A stretch of DNA of 64,000 nucleotides. Origin: Acidovorax sp. sic0104. Lineage in GTDB: Bacteria > Pseudomonadota > Gammaproteobacteria > Burkholderiales > Burkholderiaceae_C. Of the stretch, positions 1 through 7,865 are shown one piece after another. The position numbers and the translations under genes are program-made. The stretch lies in contig NZ_JAHUWH010000009.1 of assembly GCF_019219095.1 (NCBI RefSeq), forward strand, positions 62,001-126,000, read 5' to 3'. The notes under the pieces were generated by a model. The model saw only the letters and a list, made by a program, of their open reading frames with translations, searched no databases and was not told where the DNA came from. The stretch's first letter is position 1. Each line of letters begins with the position of its first letter.

Positions 1-562
1 CAGACTGGCCCATCACCGTAACTTGGCCCGCGTCGCCACCCCAGGCAGCGATGTGCTGCTGCACCCAGCGCAGGGCCGCCACGATGTCGAGCAGGCCGCG
101 GTTGGCCGGCGCGCCAGGCATGTGCAGGAAGCCGTCGATGCCCAGGCGGTATTGCACCGACACGAACACCACGCCCTGCCGCGCCCATGCGGCGCCGTCA
201 TAGAGCGGGTCGCTGGCCGCGCCACGAAAGAAGCCACCGCCGTGGACCCACACCATCACGGGCAGCGGACCCGCCCTGTCTGCGGGCGCCCAGATATTGA
301 GCGCCAGGCAGTCCGGCCCGCCCACCACGGGCGTGTGCGCGTGCGCCACGCGCGGCAATTGCGGTGCGGCGGGCGCGAATGCCAGCGCGTCGCGCACGCC
401 CTGCCACGCCGGCTGCGGCACGGGCGCCTGGAAACGCAGCGGGCCGAACGGCGCCTGGGCATACCGAATGCCCTTGAACATATGCAGCCCCGCCTGCACA
501 CAGCCCCGCAGGCACCCGCCATGGGCCAGGGTGACTTCGTGGTGCCCGGCAATCCCGGTCAT
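1..562 (-). CDS. Type-B carboxylesterase (para-nitrobenzyl esterase type), 3' end beyond window
   Basis: Serine hydrolase that cleaves carboxyl esters. Reading down from an ATG at 562 gives an open frame of 187 codons that runs off the window edge. It shows FKGIRYAQAP near residue 30, DCLALNIW near 84, the oxyanion-hole motif HGGGF at 107-111, YRLGIDGFL, and ends in VTVMGQS, so the window stops on the likely nucleophile Ser187 of the family's GxSxG. The start overlaps the stop of the upstream Bug receptor gene by 4 bp (ATGA), which suggests translational coupling and a shared transcript. Esterases beside Bug receptors often process an imported aromatic or ester compound, but no substrate can be named. 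The catalytic Glu and His lie outside the window. Confidence 0.85.
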   Translation of the reverse strand, partial: MTGIAGHHEVTLAHGGCLRGCVQAGLHMFKGIRYAQAPFGPLRFQAPVPQPAWQGVRDALAFAPAAPQLPRVAHAHTPVVGGPDCLALNIWAPADRAGPLPVMVWVHGGGFFRGAASDPLYDGAAWARQGVVFVSVQYRLGIDGFLHMPGAPANRGLLDIVAALRWVQQHIAAWGGDAGQVTVMGQS

Positions 563-1563
563 TCGGTGGCCAGACCCAGCTTGTCGATCAGCGGGCGCCA
601 CACGGCGGCGTCGCGCTCGGTCCATGTGCGCACTTCGCGCGGCGTGCTGCCCGTGAGGCTCACGTTCATGGCCTCGAAGCGGCTCTTGTACTGCGCGTCT
701 CCACGGCATTTTTCGGTGGCGGCGTTCAGGCGGCCCAGCAACTCGGGCGGCGTGCCGGCGCGCGCCACCACGGCGATCCACGAAGGCCGCGCCAGGTCGG
801 CTGCGGCGGGCAGCGCTTCGGCGATGGTGGGCACATCCGGCAGCAGCGGCGAGCGCTGCGCGCCGAACACGGCCAACGCCGTCAGCTTGCCGGCCTTGAC
901 CTGCGCAGCCGCCGTGCCCATCACCAGGGTCATCGCCTGGATCTGTTGGCCCATGAGCGCGGTGAGCCCCGCGCCTTCGCCGACGAAGGGCACGTGCGTG
1001 CCAGGCGCGCCCATTTTGTCCAGCAGCGCGGAAGTGAGCAGGTGCGCCGGGCTGCCCTTGCCCGGCGAGCCGAAGTTGACGCCGCCCGGCGTGGCGCGCG
1101 CCAGCCTGTCCAGTTCCTGCAGCCGCGCGATGCCGCTGCCCGCCGGAACGGCCAGCACCAGCGGCGAGGTGCCGAGCACGGCCACGCCATCGAAGTCCGC
1201 CAGCGGGTCGTACGGACGCTGGCGGTACACATAAGGCGTGATCGTCATCTGCGACATGCCGATGCTCATGAGCGTGTAGCCATCGGCCGGCTGGCCCTTG
1301 AGAAAGTTGACCGCCAGGATGCCGTTGGCGCCCGGCTTGTTCTGCACCACCACGGCCTGGCCCAGCTCGCGCGCCGCGCAGTCGGCCCAGACACGCGTCA
1401 TCGCGTCCGACCCGCTGCCCGGCGGCTGCTGCGCCACAAGCTGGATGGGCTTGGCCGGGTAGGCGGCCGTCTGCGCATGGGCTGCGGGCGGCAGGATTGC
1501 GCAGGCCAGCAGCGCAGCGGCCGCAGCCTTGCTGCGGGTGCGGGGAGTGCGAAAGTGCGTCAT
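559..1563 (-). CDS. Bug/TTT-family periplasmic substrate-binding protein
   Basis: A 334-residue periplasmic receptor of the tripartite tricarboxylate transporter (Bug, TctC-like) family. The start at 1563 is chosen over an in-frame codon 51 bp upstream because AGGAGA precedes it and it opens directly into a signal peptide (basic start, hydrophobic core, AHAQ cleavage region). Typical family features follow: YPAKPIQLVAQQPPGSGSD near the mature N-terminus, VVQNKPGANG, and a C-terminal region with LPDVPTIAEALP. No membrane components (TctA/TctB) are nearby, as is usual for the many orphan Bug receptors of betaproteobacteria. The gene lies between a TetR gene and an esterase on the same strand, so it may bind an ester or organic acid handled by that esterase. 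Confidence 0.9.
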   Translation of the reverse strand: MTHFRTPRTRSKAAAAALLACAILPPAAHAQTAAYPAKPIQLVAQQPPGSGSDAMTRVWADCAARELGQAVVVQNKPGANGILAVNFLKGQPADGYTLMSIGMSQMTITPYVYRQRPYDPLADFDGVAVLGTSPLVLAVPAGSGIARLQELDRLARATPGGVNFGSPGKGSPAHLLTSALLDKMGAPGTHVPFVGEGAGLTALMGQQIQAMTLVMGTAAAQVKAGKLTALAVFGAQRSPLLPDVPTIAEALPAAADLARPSWIAVVARAGTPPELLGRLNAATEKCRGDAQYKSRFEAMNVSLTGSTPREVRTWTERDAAVWRPLIDKLGLATE

Positions 1564-1645
1564 GGAATGTCTCCTGTTGGTGGTATGCGGGACCGCGCAG
1601 ACAGCGCAAGGCACGCCCCGCAGCGGCGGGGCCGTGAGAACGGGT

Positions 1646-2311
1646 TCAGGTCCGCGGTGCGCGCCGCCGCGTGGGGCGCGCCGCAGGCAGCGCGGCGGCG
1701 TTGCAGCGGCTCGCGATCAGGCCCGCCAGGCATTGCAGCTGGGCCTGCGGCCCGGCTGCAGGCGCATCGGGGAACAACTGCAGCAGACCCATGCCGCGCA
1801 GCGTGGAAAACACCAGCCCGAGGAAAGCCTCGCGATCCGGCGCCGCAGCCAGCTCGGGGAATGCATCGAAGAAGCCATCGCGCATCTGCGCGTTGATCTG
1901 CTGGCGAAGCTGCGCAATATGGCCCAGCACCTCGGGCTGATTGCGGCAGCCCAGGTAGATGTTCCAGGCGACGATGAAGCGGGGCTGCGCATAGATCAGG
2001 TCCCACGCCGTCTGCACGAACTGCATGGCCCGCTGCGCAGCGGGCAGCTCGCGCGGTGGCCAGAGCTGGCCCGCTTCGACGCGCTGCTCCACCAGCTCGC
2101 TGAGCACACGCATCATGAGCACGGCCTTGGACTCGAAGTGGTGCTGCACCGCGCCCGAGGTCATCCCCGCCGAGCGGGCCAGCTCGTGGATGGACATCTC
2201 CTCCAGACTGCGGTGCTGGATCACGTTGATGGCCGTGGCGATGAGGTGCTGTCGCGTGGCCGCGCTGCGCTCGGCGTGACTGCGGCGCTCAGGGATGTTC
2301 CGGGTGGTCAT
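1646..2311 (-). CDS. TetR family transcriptional regulator
   Basis: A 221-residue repressor-type protein with an N-terminal TetR helix-turn-helix (residues about 15-60, including MSIHELARSAGMTSGAVQHHF) and a helical ligand domain. The start is the ATG at 2311. A TTG three codons upstream is also in frame but less likely, and no strong ribosome site is visible for either. The gene lies 82 bp upstream of the Bug receptor gene on the same strand and is divergent from a FAD-linked oxidase gene. An inverted repeat at 2327-2346 lies just upstream and is the natural candidate for its operator. The inducer is unknown. Confidence 0.88.
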   Translation of the reverse strand: MTTRNIPERRSHAERSAATRQHLIATAINVIQHRSLEEMSIHELARSAGMTSGAVQHHFESKAVLMMRVLSELVEQRVEAGQLWPPRELPAAQRAMQFVQTAWDLIYAQPRFIVAWNIYLGCRNQPEVLGHIAQLRQQINAQMRDGFFDAFPELAAAPDREAFLGLVFSTLRGMGLLQLFPDAPAAGPQAQLQCLAGLIASRCNAAALPAARPTRRRAPRT

Positions 2312-2326
2312 GTAGCACAAACAATA

Positions 2327-2346
2327 TACATTTCAAACGTAATGTA
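2327..2346. promoter_or_regulatory. Inverted repeat, candidate TetR operator
   Basis: TACATT-N8-AATGTA, two perfect 6-bp arms, in the 165-bp gap between the TetR gene (start 2311) and the divergent oxidase (start 2477). It sits 16 bp from the TetR start in an AT-rich patch within otherwise GC-rich DNA. Size and position fit an autoregulatory TetR operator; binding is inferred. Confidence 0.5.
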
Positions 2347-2476
2347 AATGGGCCATTCAGGCAGGCCATACGGGGAATACCCGGTGGCCGACCCAGCCCG
2401 AACCATCGTCCGCCGCGCAGGGCCGGCCCGCGCACCTAGAATGATTTCCAACCGCCGACACAATGGAGACACCCCC

Positions 2477-3901
2477 ATGAACGCCCCAACCGCCGCCGCC
2501 CACCTGGAGCCCGAGATCCACCTGCGCGATGTGCCGCAAGCCTTGATCGACGCATTGCAAAGCCGCTTCGGCGCGCAGTGCTCCACGGCCCAGGCCGTGC
2601 GCGAGCAGCACGGGCGCGACGAGGGTTCGCTGCAGGCGCCGCCGCCCTCGGCCGTGGTGTTCGCCCAGAGCACGCAGGACGTGGCCGATGCCGTAAAGCT
2701 CGCCAGCCAGTACGAGGTGCCCGTGATCCCCTACGGCGCGGGCTCGTCGCTCGAAGGTCACCTGCTGGCCGTGCAGGGCGGCATCAGCATCGACGTGAGC
2801 CGCATGAACCAGGTGCTGAGCATCAACGCCGAAGACCTCACCGTGACGGTGCAGCCGGGCATTACGCGCAAGCAGCTCAACGATGCGATCAAGGACACGG
2901 GCCTGTTCTTCCCCATCGACCCCGGCGCGGACGCCAGCATCGGCGGCATGAGCGCCACGCGCGCCAGCGGCACCAACGCCGTGCGCTACGGCACGATGCG
3001 CGAGAACGTGCTGGCGCTGGAGGTGGTCACGGCCAGCGGCGACATCATCCACACCGGCACGCGCGCCAAGAAGAGCAGCGCGGGCTACGACCTCACGCGC
3101 CTGCTGGTGGGCAGCGAGGGCACGCTGGGCATCATGACGCAGATCACCGTGCGCCTGTACCCGCTGCCCGAAGCAGTGAGCGCCGCGATCTGCTCGTTCC
3201 CGAGCATCGAGGCCGCCGTGCACACCGTGATCCAGACCATCCAGCTCGGCGTTCCGATCGCGCGCGTGGAGCTCATCGACCACCACACGGTGCGCATGGT
3301 GAACGCGCACAGCAAACTCTCGCTGCGCGAGGAGCCCATGCTGCTGATGGAGTTCCACGGCTCACCTGCGGGCGTGAAGGAGCAGGCAGAAACCGTGCAG
3401 GACATCGCCAGCGAGTTCGGCGGCCAGGCCTTCGAATGGGCGAGCACGCCCGAGGAACGCACCCGCCTGTGGACCGCGCGGCACAACGCCTACTTCGCCG
3501 CCGTGCAAAGCCGCCCCGGCTGCCGCGCCATCAGCACCGACACCTGCGTGCCCATCAGCCGCCTGGCCGACTGCCTGCTCGAATCGGTGGACGAGGTGGA
3601 AGCCAGCGGCATCCCCTACTTCCTCGTCGGCCATGTGGGCGACGGCAACTTCCACTTCGGCTACCTGATCGACCCCAACGACGCCGACGAGCGCACGCGC
3701 GCCGAACAGCTCAACCACCAGCTGGTCGCCCGCGCGCTCTCCATGGGCGGCACCTGCACCGGCGAACACGGCGTGGGCATCCACAAGATGGGTTTCCTGC
3801 TGGACGAAACGGGGGCGGGCGCGGTGGACATGATGCGGTCGATCAAGCGGGCGCTGGATCCGAAGAACATCCTGAATCCGGGCAAGATTTTCTCGATGTG
3901 A
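2477..3901 (+). CDS. FAD-linked oxidase, D-lactate dehydrogenase (cytochrome) / GlcD type
   Basis: A 474-residue flavoprotein of the FAD-binding-type-4 plus FAD-oxidase-C family, which oxidises 2-hydroxy acids such as D-lactate or glycolate and passes electrons to the respiratory chain. The start at 2477 has GGAG eight bases upstream; the longer frame to 2348 is non-coding leader. Visible motifs are VIPYGAGSSLEGH (PCMH-type FAD site, about residue 78), PGADASIGGM, SAGYDLTRLLVGSEGTLGI, the substrate and metal region HVGDGNFHFGY, and the C-terminal CTGEHGVGIHK. It is divergent from the TetR gene and may share its operator region. Length fits D-lactate dehydrogenase (cytochrome); glycolate or 2-hydroxyglutarate remain possible substrates. 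Confidence 0.9.
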   Translation: MNAPTAAAHLEPEIHLRDVPQALIDALQSRFGAQCSTAQAVREQHGRDEGSLQAPPPSAVVFAQSTQDVADAVKLASQYEVPVIPYGAGSSLEGHLLAVQGGISIDVSRMNQVLSINAEDLTVTVQPGITRKQLNDAIKDTGLFFPIDPGADASIGGMSATRASGTNAVRYGTMRENVLALEVVTASGDIIHTGTRAKKSSAGYDLTRLLVGSEGTLGIMTQITVRLYPLPEAVSAAICSFPSIEAAVHTVIQTIQLGVPIARVELIDHHTVRMVNAHSKLSLREEPMLLMEFHGSPAGVKEQAETVQDIASEFGGQAFEWASTPEERTRLWTARHNAYFAAVQSRPGCRAISTDTCVPISRLADCLLESVDEVEASGIPYFLVGHVGDGNFHFGYLIDPNDADERTRAEQLNHQLVARALSMGGTCTGEHGVGIHKMGFLLDETGAGAVDMMRSIKRALDPKNILNPGKIFSM

Positions 3902-4096
3902 GCCCCTGGGCGGCACCCCTGGCCGAGGGTGCGCTTTCGACGCCCTGCACACGCCGGACGCCGTGACGGATGTCACGCAAAACGACGTGGCGGCTGTTTG
4001 CTCGACCGCCGCGCGTTGCCGCAGGCCCTATCGTGCCAAGCCTTGCCCCTGGGCTTTTCATGGACAGGCCGGCGTGCAGCCGGCCGCAATCACCGC

Positions 4097-4852
4097 ATGA
4101 CCTCGCTGGTTCGCCCTCTTGCGCTTCTCGCCGCCTTGCTGGGCAGCCTGTTCTTCGGCGGACTGCTGCTCGTGTCGCTGTTGCAACCCACCTGGGTCGA
4201 ACACACCGCACGCGAGCGGATCCGCCAGCACATCGAAGAGAAAACTGGCGAGAAGCTGCAGGCGCTGGATGCGCGCTTTCTGGCCGGGCGGGCGCAGCTT
4301 CTGTGGCAGGGCAAGCAGCAAGAGATCGAAGCGGCGCGCAAATCGCTGTCGGAAGGCCTGCCGGCACGCGTGGCCACCATCGCCGCAGAGATGGGCATTC
4401 CCGCCTGCGAGTGCCGCAAGCGCCGCGAAGAGCGGCTGCTGCTGGAGATCGGCACCGCGCAGCAGATGCAGGCCCAGCTCGACGCCCTGATACGCACCGC
4501 CTACCTGGACACCGCAGACAGGCTGCTGCGCGAACTGCGTATCTTCAGCGGTGCGAATGCACTGGCGTTTGCCTTGCTGGGCCTGGCCGCACTGCGTCGC
4601 CGTGGCGCGCAGGCGCCCGCACTGGTGCCGGCCGCGGCTACGCTGCTGGCAGCCGCGCTGATCAGCAGCATGGTTTACCTGTGGGGCCAGAACTGGCTAC
4701 ACACCATCGTGTTCGGCAGCTATGTGGGCTGGGGCCAGTTTGCCTACATTGCGCTCGTCTACGCGTGGCTGTGCGACCTGCTGTTCAACCAGGCCCGCGT
4801 CAGCGGGCACATGTGCCACGGTGTCGGTAGCATCAGCGTTTCACCCTGCTGA
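4097..4852 (+). CDS. Conserved membrane protein, function unknown
   Basis: A 251-residue protein. The start at 4097 (MTSLVRPLALL) is chosen because the first 27 residues form a clean membrane segment, while the longer frame upstream is arginine-rich non-coding translation. After the first helix comes a charged alpha-helical stretch (about residues 35-150, including RERIRQHIEEKTGEKLQ), likely periplasmic or coiled-coil, with a CECRKRREER segment. Two or three more membrane helices follow (LALLGLAALRRRG, LLAAALISSMVYLWGQNW, FAYIALVYAWLCDLLF). I do not recognise the family. It ends 11 bp before the phosphoesterase gene, so the two are probably co-transcribed. Confidence 0.7.
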   Translation: MTSLVRPLALLAALLGSLFFGGLLLVSLLQPTWVEHTARERIRQHIEEKTGEKLQALDARFLAGRAQLLWQGKQQEIEAARKSLSEGLPARVATIAAEMGIPACECRKRREERLLLEIGTAQQMQAQLDALIRTAYLDTADRLLRELRIFSGANALAFALLGLAALRRRGAQAPALVPAAATLLAAALISSMVYLWGQNWLHTIVFGSYVGWGQFAYIALVYAWLCDLLFNQARVSGHMCHGVGSISVSPC

Positions 4853-4863
4853 AACCAGTCACC

Positions 4864-5601
4864 ATGCGCATCGCCCTCGTCTCCGACATCCATGGCAACC
4901 TCGCGGCCCTTGAAGCCGTGGCGGCGGACATCCGCCAGCGCGGCGCCGACAGGGTGGTCAACCTGGGCGACAACCTTTCGGGCCCGCTGCTGCCACGCGA
5001 GACGGCCCAATGGCTCATGGCCTCGGACTGGCTGTCGCTGGCGGGAAACCACGAACGCCAAGTGCTGAATCTGCGGCCCGGAAAGGGTGGCCCCTCGGAC
5101 CAGTATGCGCACGCGCAACTGACCGAGACCGAATTCGCGTGGATGCGCAGCCTGGCGCACTGCATGCACCTGGACGACAACGTGCTGCTGTGCCACGGCT
5201 CGCCGCGCAGCGACCATGAGTACCTGCTGGAAACGCTGGACGGCCATGCACTGCGGCTGGCAACGCCCGCAGAGATTGGCGAGCGCGTGGGCGCCCACGG
5301 CGCGGTGCCCGTCATCGCCTGCGGCCACACCCACGTGCCACGCGCCGTGCGGCGGGGGGTGCAGCTGCTGGTCAACCCCGGCAGCGTGGGCCTGCAGGCG
5401 TACAGCGACGACCACCCCGTTGACCACGCGGTGCAAGGCGGCTCGCCGGATGCGCGCTACGCACTCATCACGCTGCGCAACGGCCACTGGCAGGCAGAGC
5501 ACATTGCGGTGCCCTACGGCCATGAGGCCATGGCCCTGCTGGCAGAACAGCGGGGGCGGCCTGAGTGGGCTCACGCCTTGCGCACCGGCTACATGCCTTG
5601 A
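4864..5601 (+). CDS. Metallophosphoesterase, YfcE/calcineurin-like
   Basis: A 245-residue enzyme of the calcineurin-like metallophosphoesterase superfamily with all expected metal-ligand motifs: SDIHGN at 7-12, GDN near 40, GNHE near 62, CHGSP, CGHTHVPRA near residue 155 and the closing NPGSVG. Members remove phosphate from phosphodiesters or small phosphoesters, and the natural substrate here cannot be read from sequence. It lies 11 bp after the membrane protein gene on the same strand. It has no signal peptide, so it is cytoplasmic. Confidence 0.88.
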   Translation: MRIALVSDIHGNLAALEAVAADIRQRGADRVVNLGDNLSGPLLPRETAQWLMASDWLSLAGNHERQVLNLRPGKGGPSDQYAHAQLTETEFAWMRSLAHCMHLDDNVLLCHGSPRSDHEYLLETLDGHALRLATPAEIGERVGAHGAVPVIACGHTHVPRAVRRGVQLLVNPGSVGLQAYSDDHPVDHAVQGGSPDARYALITLRNGHWQAEHIAVPYGHEAMALLAEQRGRPEWAHALRTGYMP

Positions 5602-5649
5602 CGCAGCGCGCGCGGCAAGCCACCCGCACCGACGCCACTGCACAAACTC

Positions 5650-5994
5650 TCAGCCATGCACCCCGCGCGAATCCGCAGGCGCCTGTGCGCGGTCATGCAG
5701 GCCGTAGTCCCGCACCACGGCGGCCACGCGCAGCCGGTAGTCGGCAAAGATGCCGGCACGGCCGGCCTGCTGGGTGGCGCGGTGGGCCTCCATCTGGCGC
5801 CAGCGGGCCACGGCGTCTTCGTCGCGCCAGAACGAGAGCGACAGCAGCTTGCCTGGCTGGCTCAGGCTTTCAAAGCGTTCGATGGAGATGAAGCCGTCCA
5901 CCTGCTCCAGCACAGGCCGCAGCGCTGCAGCCGCTGCGAGATAGGCATCCCGCTGGCCGGGCGCGGGCAGCACCTCGAAGATCACGGCCATCAT
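5650..5994 (-). CDS. ABM-family (antibiotic biosynthesis monooxygenase) protein
   Basis: A 114-residue dimeric alpha-beta-barrel protein of the ABM superfamily: [53 protein letters not shown]. Members are small monooxygenases, haem-degrading enzymes or proteins of unknown role. The start overlaps the stop of the upstream NIPSNAP gene; the bases ATGATG let either codon (5994 or 5991) serve as start. Two related-fold proteins translated as an overlapping pair suggest a joint role. The pair is divergent from an ArsR-type regulator. Confidence 0.85.
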   Translation of the reverse strand: MMAVIFEVLPAPGQRDAYLAAAAALRPVLEQVDGFISIERFESLSQPGKLLSLSFWRDEDAVARWRQMEAHRATQQAGRAGIFADYRLRVAAVVRDYGLHDRAQAPADSRGVHG

Positions 5995-6335
5995 GCGGCG
6001 GACTCCACAGAGTGCGCGGGCAGGCCCAGCGTGCCTTCGACCCCCTGGGTGAAGGTGCGCTCCTCGCGCAGGATGAAGCGCTTTTCCTGCGCCATCGCAA
6101 AGTTGGCGCGGCCTTCGGGATCGGTGCGCAGGCGGGCGCGGTAGGCCTCGTACGCGGCCAGCGAGTCGAAGCCGATCAGGCCCCAGGCCTCGTAGTTACT
6201 GCCCTCGTGCGGCAGGAAGTAGCCCAGCAGGTGGCCGCCGCAGCGCGGGATGATCTGGCCCCAGCGGCGCGCGTATTCGGCAAACAGGTCGCGCTGGAAC
6301 GGGTCGATCTCATAGCGGATGAAGCAGGTGATCAT
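5991..6335 (-). CDS. NIPSNAP family protein
   Basis: A 114-residue member of the NIPSNAP dimeric alpha-beta-barrel family ([59 protein letters not shown]). The start at 6335 is preceded by GGAG at nine bases. The longer frame upstream crosses the ArsR operator and gene start and is rejected. The biochemical role of bacterial NIPSNAP proteins is poorly known. It is the first gene of the divergent pair with the ABM protein and is likely controlled by the ArsR-type protein across the 91-bp gap. Confidence 0.87.
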   Translation of the reverse strand: MITCFIRYEIDPFQRDLFAEYARRWGQIIPRCGGHLLGYFLPHEGSNYEAWGLIGFDSLAAYEAYRARLRTDPEGRANFAMAQEKRFILREERTFTQGVEGTLGLPAHSVESAA

Positions 6336-6404
6336 GGTGTGAGGCTCCGGGTCATGGTGCGTGTGGTGTGTGAGGGCTTCACGATAGGCGCTTGACGGCC
6401 ACAG

Positions 6405-6428
6405 ATGGTTCGCCCAACATCGAACCAT
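6405..6428. promoter_or_regulatory. Perfect 8-bp-arm inverted repeat over the ArsR start codon
   Basis: ATGGTTCG (6405-6412), 8-bp spacer, CGAACCAT (6421-6428). The right arm runs into the start codon at 6427-6429. Length and position are as expected of an ArsR-type autoregulatory operator that could also control the divergent NIPSNAP/ABM genes. No Shine-Dalgarno sequence is seen before the start, so the mRNA may be leaderless or poorly translated. Confidence 0.65.
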
Positions 6429-7176
6429 GAAAGACGGCCCTCACATCGCGCGCATCGCCGCGCTCATCGGCGACAGCGCGCGCGCCGAAGTCCTCACCGC
6501 CCTGATGGCCGACCGCGCGCTCACCGCCACCGAGCTGGCCGACGTCGCCGGCGTCACCAAGCAGACCATCAGCGCCCACCTGGCCAAGCTGCTTGACGCC
6601 GGCCTGGTGTCCGTGGAGAGCCAGGGCCGCCACCGCTATTTCCGTCTGGCCAACCGCGACGTGGCGCAGTTGCTGGAGTCGCTGATGAACGTGGCGTTTC
6701 GCGCGGGCGCAGTGCGGCTGCGCGCCAGCCCGCGCGAGCCCGCCCTGCGCCGTGCCCGCGTCTGCTACGACCACCTGGCCGGAGAAGTGGGCGTGCAACT
6801 GCACGAGGCGCTGCTGCGCCAGGGCTACCTGCACGCTGCCGACGACGGCCTGGCCGTGACGCCAGCGGGCGCCGAATGGTTCGCCCACCAGGGCATCGAC
6901 ACGGCAGTGGTGGCACGCCAGCGGCGCATGCTGTGCCGCCCCTGCCTGGACTGGAGCGAGCGGCGCCACCACCTGGGCGGCGCCCTGGGCGCGGCGCTGC
7001 TGCAGCGCCTGATGGAACGCGGCTGGGCCCGGCGCGACAAGGACTCGCGCGTGGTGCACTTCTCGGCCGAGGGCGAGCTGGCGTTGCGCGCATGGATGGC
7101 ACCCGCCGCCGGCGAAGCCGCCAGCAATGACGTGGCGCATGGCACGCGGCACACGCCGGCACGGGCGGGCGCATGA
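6427..7176 (+). CDS. ArsR-family winged-helix regulator with extended C-terminus
   Basis: A 249-residue regulator. Residues 1-75 form an ArsR winged helix ([64 protein letters not shown]). The remaining 170 residues form a second, partly winged-helix-like region ([44 protein letters not shown]), typical of long ArsR-like proteins that sense small molecules rather than metals. Cys residues in CRPCLDW could serve as a sensor, which is speculative. The gene overlaps ynfA by 4 bp, is divergent from the NIPSNAP/ABM pair, and its start codon lies inside an inverted repeat. Confidence 0.88.
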   Translation: MKDGPHIARIAALIGDSARAEVLTALMADRALTATELADVAGVTKQTISAHLAKLLDAGLVSVESQGRHRYFRLANRDVAQLLESLMNVAFRAGAVRLRASPREPALRRARVCYDHLAGEVGVQLHEALLRQGYLHAADDGLAVTPAGAEWFAHQGIDTAVVARQRRMLCRPCLDWSERRHHLGGALGAALLQRLMERGWARRDKDSRVVHFSAEGELALRAWMAPAAGEAASNDVAHGTRHTPARAGA

Positions 7177-7496
7177 AGACGTTTGCGCTTTTCATCGCTA
7201 CGGCACTGGCCGAAATCGTGGGCTGCTACCTGCCCTGGCTGTGGCTGCGGCAGGGCAAGACCGCGTGGCTGCTGGTGCCGGCCGCGCTGAGCCTGGCACT
7301 CTTTGCGTGGCTGCTCACGCTGCACGACACCGCCGGTGCAGGCCGTGTCTACGCGGCCTACGGCGGCGTCTACATCGGCGTGGCGCTGGCCTGGCTGTGG
7401 GCCGTGGACGGCATCCGGCCCACGACGTGGGATGTGGCGGGGGTGCTGGTGGCGCTGGCAGGCATGGCGATCATCATGCTGCAGCCGGTGAAGTGA
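7173..7496 (+). CDS. YnfA/UPF0060 family small membrane protein
   Basis: A 107-residue inner-membrane protein with four predicted helices, related to small multidrug-resistance folds. The family pattern is clear: [48 protein letters not shown]. Its start overlaps the ArsR stop by 4 bp (ATGA), so it is translationally coupled to the regulator. YnfA proteins have been linked to efflux of toxic compounds in some bacteria; here that is inference. Followed by repeat-bearing intergenic DNA. Confidence 0.92.
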   Translation: MKTFALFIATALAEIVGCYLPWLWLRQGKTAWLLVPAALSLALFAWLLTLHDTAGAGRVYAAYGGVYIGVALAWLWAVDGIRPTTWDVAGVLVALAGMAIIMLQPVK

Positions 7497-7586
7497 CCGA
7501 CGGGCGGGGGTGCAAGCGAATTGATCGCGCCGGCTGCCGCAGTGTGCAGGGTGGAGTTCAGGCATGAAGGCCCTGCTGCTCACGCA

Positions 7587-7630
7587 CCCTCTCCCCAGCC
7601 CTCTCCCGCAACGGGAGAGGGAGTTTGGGG
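7587..7630. repeat. Family B repeat (CCCTCTCCC/GGGAGAGGG hairpin), copy 1
   Basis: Contains a perfect 10-bp stem with a 3-base loop, CCCTCTCCCG-CAA-CGGGAGAGGG, at 7599-7621, flanked by a weaker outer pair. Further copies lie at 7757-7795, 26807-26899 and 26993-27090. It is downstream of ynfA and convergent with the next gene, so it may act as a terminator as well as a REP-type repeat. Confidence 0.7.
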
Positions 7631-7670
7631 CGACATGAGCGGCGGCTGGGTGCGGCGAGTGCGAAAACCG

Positions 7671-7726
7671 ATTGCTATACAAAACATAGCATTCAGCGCT
7701 CATTCATGAAGCGCCAGAGGCCATTT
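7671..7726. repeat. Family A repeat (GCTAT..ATAGC / AGCGCT..AAGCGC), copy 1
   Basis: A 56-bp AT-rich element made of a small GCTAT..ATAGC hairpin followed by CAGCGCT..AAGCGCCAGAGGCCATTT. The same module recurs, with drift, at 10321-10372, 19291-19332, 29692-29750, 41422-41467 and 53909-53965, and in part at 59275-59293. It lies in the 369-bp gene-free stretch 7497-7865 together with two family B units. I see no ORF in that stretch. Confidence 0.7.
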
Positions 7727-7756
7727 CCAGCACAACCGTGACCATCCCCGCCTGGA

Positions 7757-7795
7757 CCCCCTCTCCCCTTGCGGGAGATGGCCGGGGAGAGGGGG
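7757..7795. repeat. Family B repeat, copy 2
   Basis: CCCCCTCTCCCC (7757-7768) and GGGGAGAGGGGG (7784-7795) form perfect 12-bp arms with a 15-base loop. It lies 70 bp beyond the stop of the ABC binding-protein gene on the minus strand, so it could terminate that transcript. Confidence 0.7.
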
Positions 7796-7865
7796 CCGTC
7801 TTCAGCGCACGACTGCGAGTCCACCCCCCAGCGCCCTTCAAACCAACCGCCCTGCCAGCCCCCGC

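Noticed and set aside
7497-7865. CRISPR-like array from the repeated CCCTCTCCC units
   Set aside because: Units differ in length and orientation, have no regular spacers, and form REP-type hairpins.
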